From an uncultured Caryophanales bacterium (lineage in GTDB: Bacteria; Bacillota_I; Bacilli_A; RFN20; CAG-826): 64,000 nt of DNA. Location of the stretch: NCBI GenBank assembly GCA_946612115.1, contig CAMOEI010000002.1:1-64000 (forward strand), written 5' to 3'. Shown piece by piece: positions 1-9,388 of this stretch. The position numbers and the translations under genes are program-made. Within the stretch, counting starts at the first letter, position 1; each line of letters begins with the position of its first letter. The notes beneath the pieces are model-generated. The model saw only the letters and a list, made by a program, of their open reading frames with translations. It searched no databases and was not told where the DNA came from.

Positions 1-20
1 GGCTAATATCTGCCCGTCTA

Positions 21-46
21 TGAAAAACCACCGGATTGTCCGGTGG
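21..46 (-). terminator. Intrinsic terminator of the small membrane protein / GGDEF operon
   Basis: Read on the minus strand, an 8-bp GC-rich stem (28-35 with 39-46, 3-nt loop) is followed by five T residues. It lies just past the stop codon of the minus-strand gene that ends at 84. Nothing else is seen in bases 1-20. Confidence 0.75.
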
Positions 47-83
47 ATATTTATTAAAAGAAAAACAGCTTTCGCTGTAATTC

Positions 84-434
84 TTATTTCTTTAAATCCT
101 CAAGAAGTTCTCTCTTAAGGGCTTCTTTTTCTTCTTCACTTAAGCTGCTAACAGTGATTGGTTCTTTCTTAGTTGTTTTTCTGATGTAGAGAACTAATCC
201 AACGATGTTTGCTGCTAGGACAACAAATAGTGGAATGACAAATGCATATCCATATACGTCAAGGTGTCCGGCTAAATAAGCGAACATCCCTTGTCCTTGG
301 GCAAACGCTTGTATTTGCTCTGGTGTCTTACCTACGACATTGGCTAACATGACGATGTGAACAACAAATAAAAATGTCACAACAGCAATATCCAAAGCTC
401 CAAGAGCGATAAAGAGAATTTTTTTCTTATTCAT
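84..434 (-). CDS. Small two-TM membrane protein of unknown function
   Basis: A 116-residue protein not assigned to a family. It has a basic start (MNKKK), a hydrophobic helix at about residues 6-30, an extracytoplasmic stretch with a QAFAQGQG segment, a second helix at about 58-84, and a charged acidic/basic tail ending EDLKK. The topology (two helices, short polar C-terminus) suggests a small integral membrane protein. It lies 39 bp downstream of the GGDEF gene on the same strand and before the terminator at 21-46, so the two are probably co-transcribed. A link to c-di-GMP signalling is only suggested by that position. Confidence 0.6.
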   Translation of the reverse strand: MNKKKILFIALGALDIAVVTFLFVVHIVMLANVVGKTPEQIQAFAQGQGMFAYLAGHLDVYGYAFVIPLFVVLAANIVGLVLYIRKTTKKEPITVSSLSEEEKEALKRELLEDLKK

Positions 435-473
435 ACAGGTTATTTTATTCTAACTCGCAATTATAATCAATAC

Positions 474-1694
474 TTACTTGATTATCTCACCATTAAAGCA
501 AACAACATCTTTTCCTGATGCTTTTGCTTGATATAGATAATCATCGACAACTTTCATTTGTTCTTCAAAGCTAAATACTTTGACATTGTTGAGTAATAAT
601 CCACCAACAGAGATTGTAACAAAATCTTTTGGTGCCCCTTTTGGAGCGGTGATGTCTAACCCCTCAATTCCTTGCCTAACTCTTTCTAAATATATAGGTG
701 CTTCTTTGCTATTTTCTAATTCAAAAAATAGAAGGAATTCTTCGCCACCATATCTAAAGAAATCTAGGTTAGGAGATTTAAATTCATTTCTTATTGCGTC
801 ACATATTGATTTTAGGCAATAATCCCCGCCTAAATGTGAAAATTGATTATTATAAAGTCTAAAATCATCAATATCAAATAACACAATTAGTAGGTTAATG
901 TTTTCCTTTGATTCCCAACGTGTTTTATTCTCTTTTAAAAACTCTGTTAAAGCGTGTCTATTTTTGCAGTGTGTTAAAGCATCATAATACGCTCTATTGT
1001 GGAGTCTTTCGTTCTCCATTTCTTCTAGATATCTCTGGGACTCTGCGTAAAACAATAAGGATATAATCATGTAACACGCAAATGGATATATTAAAGCGAT
1101 CAATCCATAGTAGTAAATGGCCTTCATTCCATATGTATTAGAACAATACCACGCTGTTAGGACAATTCCGATTGAGGTTCCAATATCTAATACTGCCGCG
1201 TCAATCCAACACATTTGTTGAATCAAAAGAAGAATCGCAACAAAGATAATTCCTGCTGATAGAGATTCGCTTTGTGTGACAAACCCCATCTTAGCGTCAG
1301 AGAAGATGCAGGATAGCATATAGACTGCTGCACAAGTATAGATTACGATACCTGAAATTCTACAAACTATAAATGAAATCTTCTTATTTTGAATTAGTTT
1401 TGAAATTATGGTTAAAGCAATAGTGGTAATAGAGCCTGACACTATTATAAAGCTTCCAATAAATGCTGGAAGGCCATAAACGCCGATATAATTATTATTT
1501 GTTTCAATGTTTTGAAAAGTGAAAATACTACCAACAAGTAAGGCGATGACAATTGAGGCAATAAGATAAACACTTCCAAAAGAAAGAACTAAATTACGCT
1601 TAACTTCGCTAATATCTTTTTTGGTGAAGCGTTTTTCTTTGATGAACCTACTTGGGACTAGGAATGATAATGATTTAAATACTTTTCTTTTCAT
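474..1694 (-). CDS. Membrane-anchored GGDEF diguanylate cyclase
   Basis: Predicted to make the second messenger c-di-GMP from two GTP. The N-terminal half has about six hydrophobic helices. A GGDEF domain follows, with DALTHCKNRHAL at its start, the Mg-binding FDIDDF segment and an intact active-site loop RYGGEEF near residue 307. I chose the ATG at 1694 (406 residues) rather than the one at 1736, because a good minus-strand promoter (-35 at 1731-1736, -10 at 1708-1713) covers the upstream start. The resulting leader would be only a few bases, and no Shine-Dalgarno is visible. The membrane half matches no sensor family I know, so the signal is unknown. The gene is divergent from the larger GGDEF-EAL gene. 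Confidence 0.85.
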   Translation of the reverse strand: MKRKVFKSLSFLVPSRFIKEKRFTKKDISEVKRNLVLSFGSVYLIASIVIALLVGSIFTFQNIETNNNYIGVYGLPAFIGSFIIVSGSITTIALTIISKLIQNKKISFIVCRISGIVIYTCAAVYMLSCIFSDAKMGFVTQSESLSAGIIFVAILLLIQQMCWIDAAVLDIGTSIGIVLTAWYCSNTYGMKAIYYYGLIALIYPFACYMIISLLFYAESQRYLEEMENERLHNRAYYDALTHCKNRHALTEFLKENKTRWESKENINLLIVLFDIDDFRLYNNQFSHLGGDYCLKSICDAIRNEFKSPNLDFFRYGGEEFLLFFELENSKEAPIYLERVRQGIEGLDITAPKGAPKDFVTISVGGLLLNNVKVFSFEEQMKVVDDYLYQAKASGKDVVCFNGEIIK

Positions 1695-1707
1695 AAAATG
1701 TTTACTT

Positions 1708-1736
1708 ATTATATATAAAATAAGTAGGTTATACAA
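1708..1736 (-). promoter_or_regulatory. Sigma-70-type promoter for the GGDEF gene (minus strand)
   Basis: On the minus strand TTGTAT, 17 bp, TATAAT. Transcription would start a few bases before the ATG at 1694, giving a nearly leaderless mRNA. Confidence 0.6.
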
Positions 1737-1783
1737 TTTTAATTAAAATTAATATATATAAATATATTAACATTTTGTTCTTG

Positions 1784-1812
1784 TTGACCTATTTTGGACT
1801 ATTTCTTATAAT
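1784..1812 (+). promoter_or_regulatory. Sigma-70-type promoter for the GGDEF-EAL gene
   Basis: TTGACC, 17 bp, TATAAT, ending 42 bp upstream of the start at 1855. This is one of the best promoter matches in the window. Confidence 0.75.
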
Positions 1813-1854
1813 GTTCAATAACAAGTAATTTAAATATTAAATTAGACGAAGCCT

Positions 1855-4800
1855 ATGTACTATTCGTTAATTTCCATTGTTGCTTTAATTGTCATCTTAA
1901 TCATTAATTTTGACGTGCTTTTTGACAAGAATTATAAGGCCAACAACAAACAAGCCCTTCTTGCTTATAGAGTATTTTTATTTAGCTTAGCCATGTATTT
2001 GATAACCGATCTTTTATGGGGAATTTTAGATCCGTTAGAAAATAAAACATATGTTTTAATTGATACAGCTATTTATTTTATTAACATGGGTGTTGTTTTG
2101 TGGTCTTGGACATTCTTTAATATTAAATTTGTTAAAGGAACAAGAGCTTCCCAAATTGTAATTAGAACACTTGGTTATTTATTTTTAACCGGGGCATTTG
2201 TATTAGTTATTATTAACTTCTTTGAACCTGTTTTATTTAGTTATAGAACTAATGTTTATGTTCCGGCGACTTGGAGATATATTTTCTTGGGTGCTCAAAC
2301 TACTGTTTTCGCCATCTCTGCTGTCTATTCATTTGTTCATACATTATTAGAAAAAGGATATAAACGTGGGCAATACTTTACGATGACATTATTTGGAATT
2401 GTCATGGTGCTATTCATCGGTTTACAAACGTATTTCCCTCTTTATCCTTTCTACGCTGTTGGATTAGCTATTGGTTCTTCATTAATCCATATCTTTGTTG
2501 GTGTTTCCAACAAGATGATTATTTCTCTTGAGTTGGATCAAAGCCAAGCTCGTGAAAGTGCACAGGCAGTTGAGATTGAAGCCACCAAAGAATTAGCGTA
2601 TTTAGATCCGTTGACCGGAGTTAAAAATAAGCACGCTTATGTTGAGCTTGAAGCCAAAATGGATGTGATGATTAGAGAAGGAAAAATTGATAAATTCTCA
2701 TTTTTCATTTTTGATTTGAATGACCTTAAGCTTATTAATGATACTTATGGGCACAGCACTGGCGATGAATTTATTATTAATTCTTGTGAATTAATCAAGA
2801 AACATTTTCCTAATGTTGAAATCTATCGTTATGGTGGAGATGAATTTGTCACTATCCTTGAAGGAAATGCCTTTGATAATAGATTTAAATATTTAGAAGA
2901 ATTTAATAAAGAAATTGAAAACTCCAAAGAAGCAACGGATCCAATTGTTGCTGCTGGATTTTCTGATTTTGTTAAAGAAAAAGATAACACATTACGAAGT
3001 GTGTTCTTACGCGCTGACGAAAGAATGTATGCAAGAAAAAGAGCGCTTAAAGAGAGACATACATCTTTAAATATAGAAGAAGTTGGAAATTCATCTTCCG
3101 GTGCCTCTTTAATGGAAATTAGATATGGATTATATAACATGTTCTATCACAGTAGTGATTTATCACTACTCGACATGCTAAATAGTTCTTCTTGTGATGA
3201 GATTGTTGAGTTTGATATTAAGAACGACACCTTCAAACAGTTATATCATGTCGACGGAAAATACTTTATTCCGACTGTCGAAGTTTCTTATAAAGAACTT
3301 GTTGATTTTACAGTTAAGCACATTGTTCATCCAGATGATTTAGGTGCTTATTTAGGTTTAATGAAAATTGATGGATTCTTTGAAAGGTTAAAGAACTCGA
3401 GAATTCCAAATTTTGATTTTGCTCACTTTAGATATAAACTCCAAGACGGATCTTATCGATGGGTTGAACAAGTTGTGGTTACTGGAGAAGAATACGGCAT
3501 TTCTGAAGGTATTGTCAGAATGTATGTTTTTGATATCAATAACATCAAATCTAGACAGTTAGGAAAGATCTCTGAAGAATCTAGTTTATCCACGGTTGGA
3601 AGAGATTCAATTACTGGATTATATACAACAAAAGAGTTCTTCACTAAGGCTGAAGATATCCACAAAAATGAAAATAAAGTTAACTGGTGTTTAGTCACGG
3701 TTGACATTGAACACTTTAAGTTCTTCGATGAGTGGTTCGGAAGAGAAAGAGGAAACCAATTATTAGGTAAAATTGGAAATGAAATGAAGGAATTTGTCAA
3801 AAAATATGGCGGAGTTGCCGGTTATTTTGGACAAGATGACTTTGTTTTGTTTACTGAATTAAATATTCCTCATTTTGAAGAACTATATAATTCAATGCGT
3901 GACATTATTACCTCTTTTGGATTAACCGCAGGATTCTTGCCAGCTTTTGGTATTTCCGCCATTGATAAAGATATGGTCGTTGTTGATGCCTTTGATAGAG
4001 CGACCATTGCTTCCACAAACGCGAAAAAAGATATTAAGAATAGAATCCTTGTTTATAACTCTGAAATGCAGTTCCAACTCACAAATGAGTATCGTATTTT
4101 AACTGATTTCATGAAAGCTTTACAAAATGATGAGATCACCTTCTACTTACAACCTCAATGTGAGATTTCCACTGGTAAAATTGTTGGCGCCGAAGCGTTA
4201 GCGAGATGGATTAAAAAAGATGGAACTTTTGTCTCTAACGGAGAATTTATTCCAATTCTAGAAAAGTATGGATTCGTTACTGACCTCGATAAATTTATTT
4301 GGGACAAAGTCTGTAAATGGATTGGTAGTTATAATAGCACTCATAAGATTAAAACAGTTCCTATTTCAATCAATGTTTCACAAATCGATATTTTTAATAT
4401 TGATATTGAAAAGCATTTTGTTGAGTTATGTGAAAAATATAATGTTTCTAGAAAATCTCTCAAGATTGAAATTACTGAATCTGCCTACGCTGAAACAACG
4501 ACATTAGTTGATGAACTTGTTCATAAACTAAGAGCGGATGGTTTCATGGTTTTAATGGATGACTTTGGTAGTGGTTATTCATCTTTGAATATGCTTTCAT
4601 CTTTAAAACTTGATGCGATTAAATTAGACGCTAAATTCTTACAAATTCATGGAGCTGAGTTCTCTAAAGGCGTTCATATTCTTGAGTCTGTTGTTAATAT
4701 GGCTAAGACTATGTCTTTGCCAATCATTGTTGAAGGCGTTGAAACCAAAGAGCAAATCGACTTCTTAGAAAACCTTGGAGTGCGTTATATTCAAGGCTAT

Positions 4801-5673
4801 TACTTCTATAAACCAATGCCGATTGTTGATTTAGAAAAACTTATTGTCGATGAAAAGAATATCGATATGATGGGATTTGTCGCTAATAAGAACGAACAAT
4901 TTAGAATTAGAGAGTTCTTAGATAATAATGTCTATTCTGATTCTATGCTTAATAACATTATTGGTGCTGTTGCGATATATTCTTGCAGCAAGAATCACGT
5001 TGATATCGTGAGATTTAATCAACAATTTAGAGATACTGTCAATGTACCTGAATTTGCGGATAGATTAGAGAGTATTGAACAATTTATTCCAGAATCTCAA
5101 AGAAATGAGATCTTTAAGTCACTAAAAGAAGCAAAAGAAGATAAATTAAATGGTTCTACCGCTATCCTTAATTTCTTAAGAACTGATGGATTATATGCGA
5201 CATTTAAAATGCATTTCTATTACATCGGTAGAAAAGAAGGAACTGATAGATTCTATGGCTCCGCCACTAATGTATCTGAATTAGCGGATTTAGAAGATAC
5301 TAAAAAGCTTGTTTCTAAATATTCTAGTGATAACCTTATGTTTATTAATAGAATTAATAATAAATGGCATTATTCCGTCAGCAGCCATGCTTTAAGCGAT
5401 GTTGTAGGACTTTCTCCAGAAGCGTTAGAAAAAGAACTTAATGATGGCAGCTTTGCAAAAAGAGTTTCTCCTTCTAAAGATTTAAAAACATTTATGAAGG
5501 ATGTTGAAGCTATGTATAAGAAAGATAAGAAGTTTAATATTAAACGTGAATTTACTCTTATTGGTGCTCACCATAAGAAGATTAAAGTGGAAGCTCAAAT
5601 TACTTATGTCGGAGATGAAACGATCAATACAGCATACATGATGAGAACCAAACTTATCGAAGAAGAGAAATAA
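1855..5673 (+). CDS. 7TM-GGDEF-PAS-GGDEF(degenerate)-EAL-PAS c-di-GMP protein
   Basis: A 1272-residue bifunctional c-di-GMP enzyme. In order: about seven TM helices (1-220, resembling histidine-kinase 7TM sensors); a GGDEF domain with intact YRYGGDEF (residues 324-331); a PAS-like region near 450-570 (FRYKLQDGSYRWVEQ); a second, degenerate GGDEF with GQDDF in place of GGDEF; and an EAL domain starting near 745. The EAL motif is GAEALARW (E780), and INVS, IEITES, DDFGSGYSS, IKLD, VEGVET and QGYYF are all present, so the phosphodiesterase residues look complete. PAS-like sequence follows to the C-terminus. Cyclase and phosphodiesterase could therefore both be active, with the degenerate GGDEF acting as a GTP sensor; that role is inference from the family. 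No clear Shine-Dalgarno is seen. Confidence 0.92.
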   Translation: MYYSLISIVALIVILIINFDVLFDKNYKANNKQALLAYRVFLFSLAMYLITDLLWGILDPLENKTYVLIDTAIYFINMGVVLWSWTFFNIKFVKGTRASQIVIRTLGYLFLTGAFVLVIINFFEPVLFSYRTNVYVPATWRYIFLGAQTTVFAISAVYSFVHTLLEKGYKRGQYFTMTLFGIVMVLFIGLQTYFPLYPFYAVGLAIGSSLIHIFVGVSNKMIISLELDQSQARESAQAVEIEATKELAYLDPLTGVKNKHAYVELEAKMDVMIREGKIDKFSFFIFDLNDLKLINDTYGHSTGDEFIINSCELIKKHFPNVEIYRYGGDEFVTILEGNAFDNRFKYLEEFNKEIENSKEATDPIVAAGFSDFVKEKDNTLRSVFLRADERMYARKRALKERHTSLNIEEVGNSSSGASLMEIRYGLYNMFYHSSDLSLLDMLNSSSCDEIVEFDIKNDTFKQLYHVDGKYFIPTVEVSYKELVDFTVKHIVHPDDLGAYLGLMKIDGFFERLKNSRIPNFDFAHFRYKLQDGSYRWVEQVVVTGEEYGISEGIVRMYVFDINNIKSRQLGKISEESSLSTVGRDSITGLYTTKEFFTKAEDIHKNENKVNWCLVTVDIEHFKFFDEWFGRERGNQLLGKIGNEMKEFVKKYGGVAGYFGQDDFVLFTELNIPHFEELYNSMRDIITSFGLTAGFLPAFGISAIDKDMVVVDAFDRATIASTNAKKDIKNRILVYNSEMQFQLTNEYRILTDFMKALQNDEITFYLQPQCEISTGKIVGAEALARWIKKDGTFVSNGEFIPILEKYGFVTDLDKFIWDKVCKWIGSYNSTHKIKTVPISINVSQIDIFNIDIEKHFVELCEKYNVSRKSLKIEITESAYAETTTLVDELVHKLRADGFMVLMDDFGSGYSSLNMLSSLKLDAIKLDAKFLQIHGAEFSKGVHILESVVNMAKTMSLPIIVEGVETKEQIDFLENLGVRYIQGYYFYKPMPIVDLEKLIVDEKNIDMMGFVANKNEQFRIREFLDNNVYSDSMLNNIIGAVAIYSCSKNHVDIVRFNQQFRDTVNVPEFADRLESIEQFIPESQRNEIFKSLKEAKEDKLNGSTAILNFLRTDGLYATFKMHFYYIGRKEGTDRFYGSATNVSELADLEDTKKLVSKYSSDNLMFINRINNKWHYSVSSHALSDVVGLSPEALEKELNDGSFAKRVSPSKDLKTFMKDVEAMYKKDKKFNIKREFTLIGAHHKKIKVEAQITYVGDETINTAYMMRTKLIEEEK

Positions 5674-5712
5674 ATTGTTTATTTTTTTAAATAAAAAGTT
5701 AGAATAGTTAAG

Positions 5713-7014
5713 ATGATTGTTAAGACAGCGAAAATTAAGGATACAAAGAATCTCGTTGGTAGATTACCAGCGATTAGATTTACTGAACCTAAATATATCT
5801 ATTTAGCGATGGATAACGCTCGCTGTCCAAAAGCGGAACTTTATATTAAAGAAGGGGACCATGTGAATGAGTGCCAAGTTATTGGCATGAGACATGGACC
5901 ATTTTTTGAACAACCAATCCATGCGACTTGTTCCGGAACCTTTGTTGGATTAGAAAAGCATTTCCATAGAAATGGTAAACTAACCGATTTCATTAAAATT
6001 GAAAATGATTTTTTAGATACTTTAGATTCCTCAGTTAAAACAAGAACTCAAGAAGAAATAGACGCTTTAACTAAAGAAGATATGACTCAAATCCTAAAGG
6101 ATTGCGCTTCTGTTGGTCTAGGAGGATCTTCTTTCCCAACATATATTAAGTTCCAAACTGATAAACCAATTAATTTGATTCTTATTAATGGTATTGAATG
6201 TGAGCCATATATTACTGCAGATCATAGAATCATGCTTGAATACCCATATCGTATTGTCAATGCGATTAAATATGTGATGCACGCTTTTAAGTGCCCTCAC
6301 GCCAAGATTTGCATTAAATCTAAATATAAAGATATTAAAGAAGTTTACACTCAAGTTTTAAAAGAATTTGAAGGTAGTGGAATTGAACTTTGTTGTGTTG
6401 GTAATTTCTATCCTCAAGGATGGGAAGTGGCGATGATTAAAAGCGCGACCGGTATTCAATTAAAACCGGGTGAACTTCCTACTAATCGCGGAATCTTAAA
6501 TTTAAATGTTTCCACGATGGTTGGACTTTATAAGTCCATTAAATATAACATGCCTGTTATTAAAAGAGACATCACCATTACTGGAGATGGTATTAAGTAT
6601 CCTAAAAACTTTAGAGTAAGAGTGGGAACTTCTGTTAAAGAATTATTGGAAATTTGTGGTGGATATAAACACCCTGAAAAAGATAAAGTCTTTATTTTAG
6701 GTGGACCTATGATGGGGGTCAGTGTTCCTAGCGATGATGTCATCATTACTAAGACTGTTACTTCAGTAATTGTTTTAGATAAAACCGATTATGTTGAAAA
6801 TCCATGTGTTAGATGTGGAAGTTGCGTTTTAAGTTGCCCGGTTCATCTAGAACCAGTTCAAATCATGAACGCAGTAAAGACTTTAGATAAAGAAAGAATT
6901 AAAAAACTTGAACCACTTAGATGTATAGAATGTGGTTTATGCACATATACATGTACCTCAAAAATTCAAGTTACGGACTATATTAGAAAGGCAAAGATGA
7001 TTGCGAAATTATGA
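5713..7014 (+). CDS. rnfC: Rnf complex subunit RnfC
   Basis: Peripheral subunit of the Rnf ferredoxin:NAD+ oxidoreductase, which couples electron transfer to Na+ or H+ transport. At 433 residues it has the usual RnfC length. The N-terminal barrel-sandwich region is followed by the NADH/FMN-binding core (LINGIECEPY, LGGPMMG). Two [4Fe-4S] motifs lie at the C-terminus, CVRCGSCVLSCP and CIECGLCTYTC. It is the first gene of the operon. Its TGA stop overlaps the rnfD start as ATGA, which gives translational coupling and also shows that TGA is a stop codon here. A weak promoter-like TTGTTT/TAGAAT pair (5675-5705, 19-bp spacer) lies just upstream. Confidence 0.95.
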   Translation: MIVKTAKIKDTKNLVGRLPAIRFTEPKYIYLAMDNARCPKAELYIKEGDHVNECQVIGMRHGPFFEQPIHATCSGTFVGLEKHFHRNGKLTDFIKIENDFLDTLDSSVKTRTQEEIDALTKEDMTQILKDCASVGLGGSSFPTYIKFQTDKPINLILINGIECEPYITADHRIMLEYPYRIVNAIKYVMHAFKCPHAKICIKSKYKDIKEVYTQVLKEFEGSGIELCCVGNFYPQGWEVAMIKSATGIQLKPGELPTNRGILNLNVSTMVGLYKSIKYNMPVIKRDITITGDGIKYPKNFRVRVGTSVKELLEICGGYKHPEKDKVFILGGPMMGVSVPSDDVIITKTVTSVIVLDKTDYVENPCVRCGSCVLSCPVHLEPVQIMNAVKTLDKERIKKLEPLRCIECGLCTYTCTSKIQVTDYIRKAKMIAKL

Positions 7015-8150
7015 CAATAATTAAAGAGAGCGCACCTCATATTAGAAGTAAAGCTTCTGTCACACGCATGATGGTTGATGTTTTAATCGCATTAGCACCA
7101 ACACTTATTTTTGCTTTTGTTGTTTATCCTTTAAAAATGTTAGCTTTCTACTTACTATCATTATTTATAATGATTGGTTCTGAGTTCATCTATGTTGGAC
7201 TTAGAAACATGATGCCTAATGATGGCAAGAAGCATTCATTTAAAGAAAGATTTATCTATGCCTATAAAGGCAAATTTAGGTTAGAGAATGTTTTAACAGC
7301 GGCAATTACCGCGGTTATTTATACTCTCATCATGCCTGCAGGCGCACCAATATATGCTTTTGTTATTGGCGCATTAGCGGGAATCATTTTTGGCAAGTTA
7401 GTCTTCGGCGGATTAGGAAGTAATATCTTCAATCCTGCCGCGGTCGGAATGTTATTTGCCAAGATTTGTTTTGGTGGGTCATACCCTCCTAAATATGTTG
7501 ATACTTGGTATTTTGCTCAACCTGATGTCTCTGCTGGACCTAGCCCATTAAGTGGCTCTGCCGATTCTTCCTTGGTTAACTTTGTTAACAATATGGGTGA
7601 ATATTCACCATTAGACATGGTACTTGGTAGAATTCCAGGTACATTAGGTGAAGTTTATAAGATTACAATTATCGTTGGATTAATTTATCTATTAATTAGA
7701 AGAAGTGCAGATTACCGCATCGTCTTGTCTTATTTAGGAACATTTACTGTTTTAGCCTTAGTTGGTGGACTTTCAATTTACGCCTTAGATAAGAATGTGA
7801 ATCCATTTATGTTCACCTTATATAACTTATTAAGTGGTGGTGTGTTATTTGGAGCGGTTTTTATGCTAACTGATCCAGTAACGAGTCCAATTAATCCGCC
7901 TAGTAGGTATCTATATGGTATGGTTGCCGCGGTCTCGACAATCTTTATTAGATTCTTTGCCGCTTTACCTGAAGGTGTTGGATTCTCTATTTTGATCGCC
8001 AATATGGTTGCGTGTGTATTAGATCACTACGAATGGAGCAGCAGCAAATATACTTGGAAGAAATTCTTAGCGATGGGATTATTAATAGTTATTCCTGCTT
8101 TAGTTACTTTCTTAGCGATTTATTTTGGAGGTGTTTATAATGGCAAATAA
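7011..8150 (+). CDS. rnfD: Rnf complex subunit RnfD, flavinylation site altered
   Basis: Integral membrane subunit of Rnf (379 residues, about nine helices) that normally carries a covalent FMN on a threonine in a D-x-x-S-G-A-T-P-L motif. Family features seen are GSNIFNPAAVG, DMVLGRIPGTLGE and MLTDPVTSPINPPSRYLYG. Where the flavinylated threonine is expected, the sequence reads DVSAGPSPLSG, so serine 178 (codon at 7542) occupies the position before PL. Either serine is flavinylated or this site has changed. The gene overlaps rnfC by 4 bp and rnfG by 11 bp. Confidence 0.93.
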   Translation: MTIIKESAPHIRSKASVTRMMVDVLIALAPTLIFAFVVYPLKMLAFYLLSLFIMIGSEFIYVGLRNMMPNDGKKHSFKERFIYAYKGKFRLENVLTAAITAVIYTLIMPAGAPIYAFVIGALAGIIFGKLVFGGLGSNIFNPAAVGMLFAKICFGGSYPPKYVDTWYFAQPDVSAGPSPLSGSADSSLVNFVNNMGEYSPLDMVLGRIPGTLGEVYKITIIVGLIYLLIRRSADYRIVLSYLGTFTVLALVGGLSIYALDKNVNPFMFTLYNLLSGGVLFGAVFMLTDPVTSPINPPSRYLYGMVAAVSTIFIRFFAALPEGVGFSILIANMVACVLDHYEWSSSKYTWKKFLAMGLLIVIPALVTFLAIYFGGVYNGK

Positions 8151-8664
8151 AAAACATTATATTATCACCGCTGTTACTCTTGGAGTTATCGCTGCTAGTA
8201 GTGGAGCTCTTATTGGTGTGGCCAATTTAGTGACTCGAAATCAAATCGCACTTATTGAAAAAAATAAAATTAAAGCCGGAATTGTTGATATTTTTGGCGA
8301 ATTCGCGGTTATTTCTAAAGAAGAAAGTGTTTCTGATTATAAATACGTGAACTATGTTTATGAAGTATCTGGAGATAATGATCAATTCCTTGGATATGCA
8401 TATCGCACAAGCGGAAGTAACATGTACGGGAAGATCTCTTTATTAGTCGGATTTGCTTATGAAACTAAAGCATTAAAGAAATTCACAGTTGTTGTTAATG
8501 AACAAACATATGCCTCAACACTCGTTGATAAATATATCAATCCATTAAACGATAAAGAAATAAATATTGATGATGTTAGCTGTGGAGCGACTTATGGGGC
8601 TAAACTCGTTAGAGAAATGTTAAATGAGGCCACTCAAGCGTCTACTAAGAAGTGGAAGAATTAG
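8140..8664 (+). CDS. rnfG: Rnf complex subunit RnfG (covalent FMN)
   Basis: Membrane-anchored flavoprotein subunit of Rnf. I chose the ATG at 8140 (174 residues) over the one at 8125 because TTGGAGGT at 8125-8132 is a good Shine-Dalgarno with 7-bp spacing. A single N-terminal TM helix (about residues 7-28) precedes the FMN-binding domain. The FMN attachment motif appears as VSCGATYGAKLV, so the acceptor threonine of the usual S/T-G-A-T is kept, but its first residue is cysteine. The ApbE flavin transferase needed for loading is encoded downstream at 10503. Confidence 0.92.
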   Translation: MANKKHYIITAVTLGVIAASSGALIGVANLVTRNQIALIEKNKIKAGIVDIFGEFAVISKEESVSDYKYVNYVYEVSGDNDQFLGYAYRTSGSNMYGKISLLVGFAYETKALKKFTVVVNEQTYASTLVDKYINPLNDKEINIDDVSCGATYGAKLVREMLNEATQASTKKWKN

Positions 8665-8665
8665 T

Positions 8666-9388
8666 ATGGGAAAAGAAAAGGGAGCGACAAAAAGAAATTT
8701 TCTTAAGGGTATTGTTAATGAGAACCCACTTTTAGTGTCCATTCTTGGTACTTGTCCTGCTTTAGCTACTACTAAATCGGTTGAAGCAGCGATTGGTATG
8801 GGACTTCTTTTCACTATTGTTCTAGTTTGTTCAAATGTCTTAGTGTCATTACTTAGAAAACTTATTTCAGAAGAAATTAGAACCCCTGCTTATATTGTTA
8901 TCATCGCGACATTTGTTACAATCGTTAAAATGCTCACAAACGCCTTCTTGCCTGAATTATATTCAACCTTAGGAGTCTTTATTTCTCTTATCGTTGTTAA
9001 CTGTATTGTTTTAGGTAGGGCCGAGGCTTATGCGAGTAAAAATGGGGTCTTTGATTCCTTTATCGACGCGCTTGGAATGGGTGCAGGATATACATTAGCA
9101 ATTATGTTAATGGCGTTATTTAGAGAAATTCTTGGTACAGGAGCATTTGCCTTTGGCAAAATCTTCACATTTATTCCATATTTCAAATTACAAATTATTC
9201 CAGTCGGATATGAAATTTCTATTTTCCAAAATCCAGCAGGAGCCTTTATTGTTTTTGCAACTATCTTAGCGGTCATTGCCTTTATTAAGAATCGAAAGAC
9301 TGAACTTAAAACAATTAAGGAAAGAGAAGAGAAGATTAGAAAGCAACAAGAAGCTAAAGCTTTAGCTGCTCAAGGAGGTAATAAATAA
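8666..9388 (+). CDS. rnfE: Rnf complex subunit RnfE
   Basis: Integral membrane Rnf subunit (241 residues from the chosen start, six helices) that, with RnfA, forms the core carrying the intramembrane iron-sulfur centre. Typical segments are NPLLVSILGTCPALA, IVVNCIVLGRAEAYA and LGMGAGYTLA; the cysteines in TCPA and NCIV are the conserved ones. I chose the ATG at 8666, one base after the rnfG stop, with GGAAG upstream; an in-frame ATG at 8624 lies inside rnfG. A lysine/glutamate-rich cytoplasmic tail ends the protein. The stop overlaps rnfA by one base. Confidence 0.94.
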   Translation: MGKEKGATKRNFLKGIVNENPLLVSILGTCPALATTKSVEAAIGMGLLFTIVLVCSNVLVSLLRKLISEEIRTPAYIVIIATFVTIVKMLTNAFLPELYSTLGVFISLIVVNCIVLGRAEAYASKNGVFDSFIDALGMGAGYTLAIMLMALFREILGTGAFAFGKIFTFIPYFKLQIIPVGYEISIFQNPAGAFIVFATILAVIAFIKNRKTELKTIKEREEKIRKQQEAKALAAQGGNK

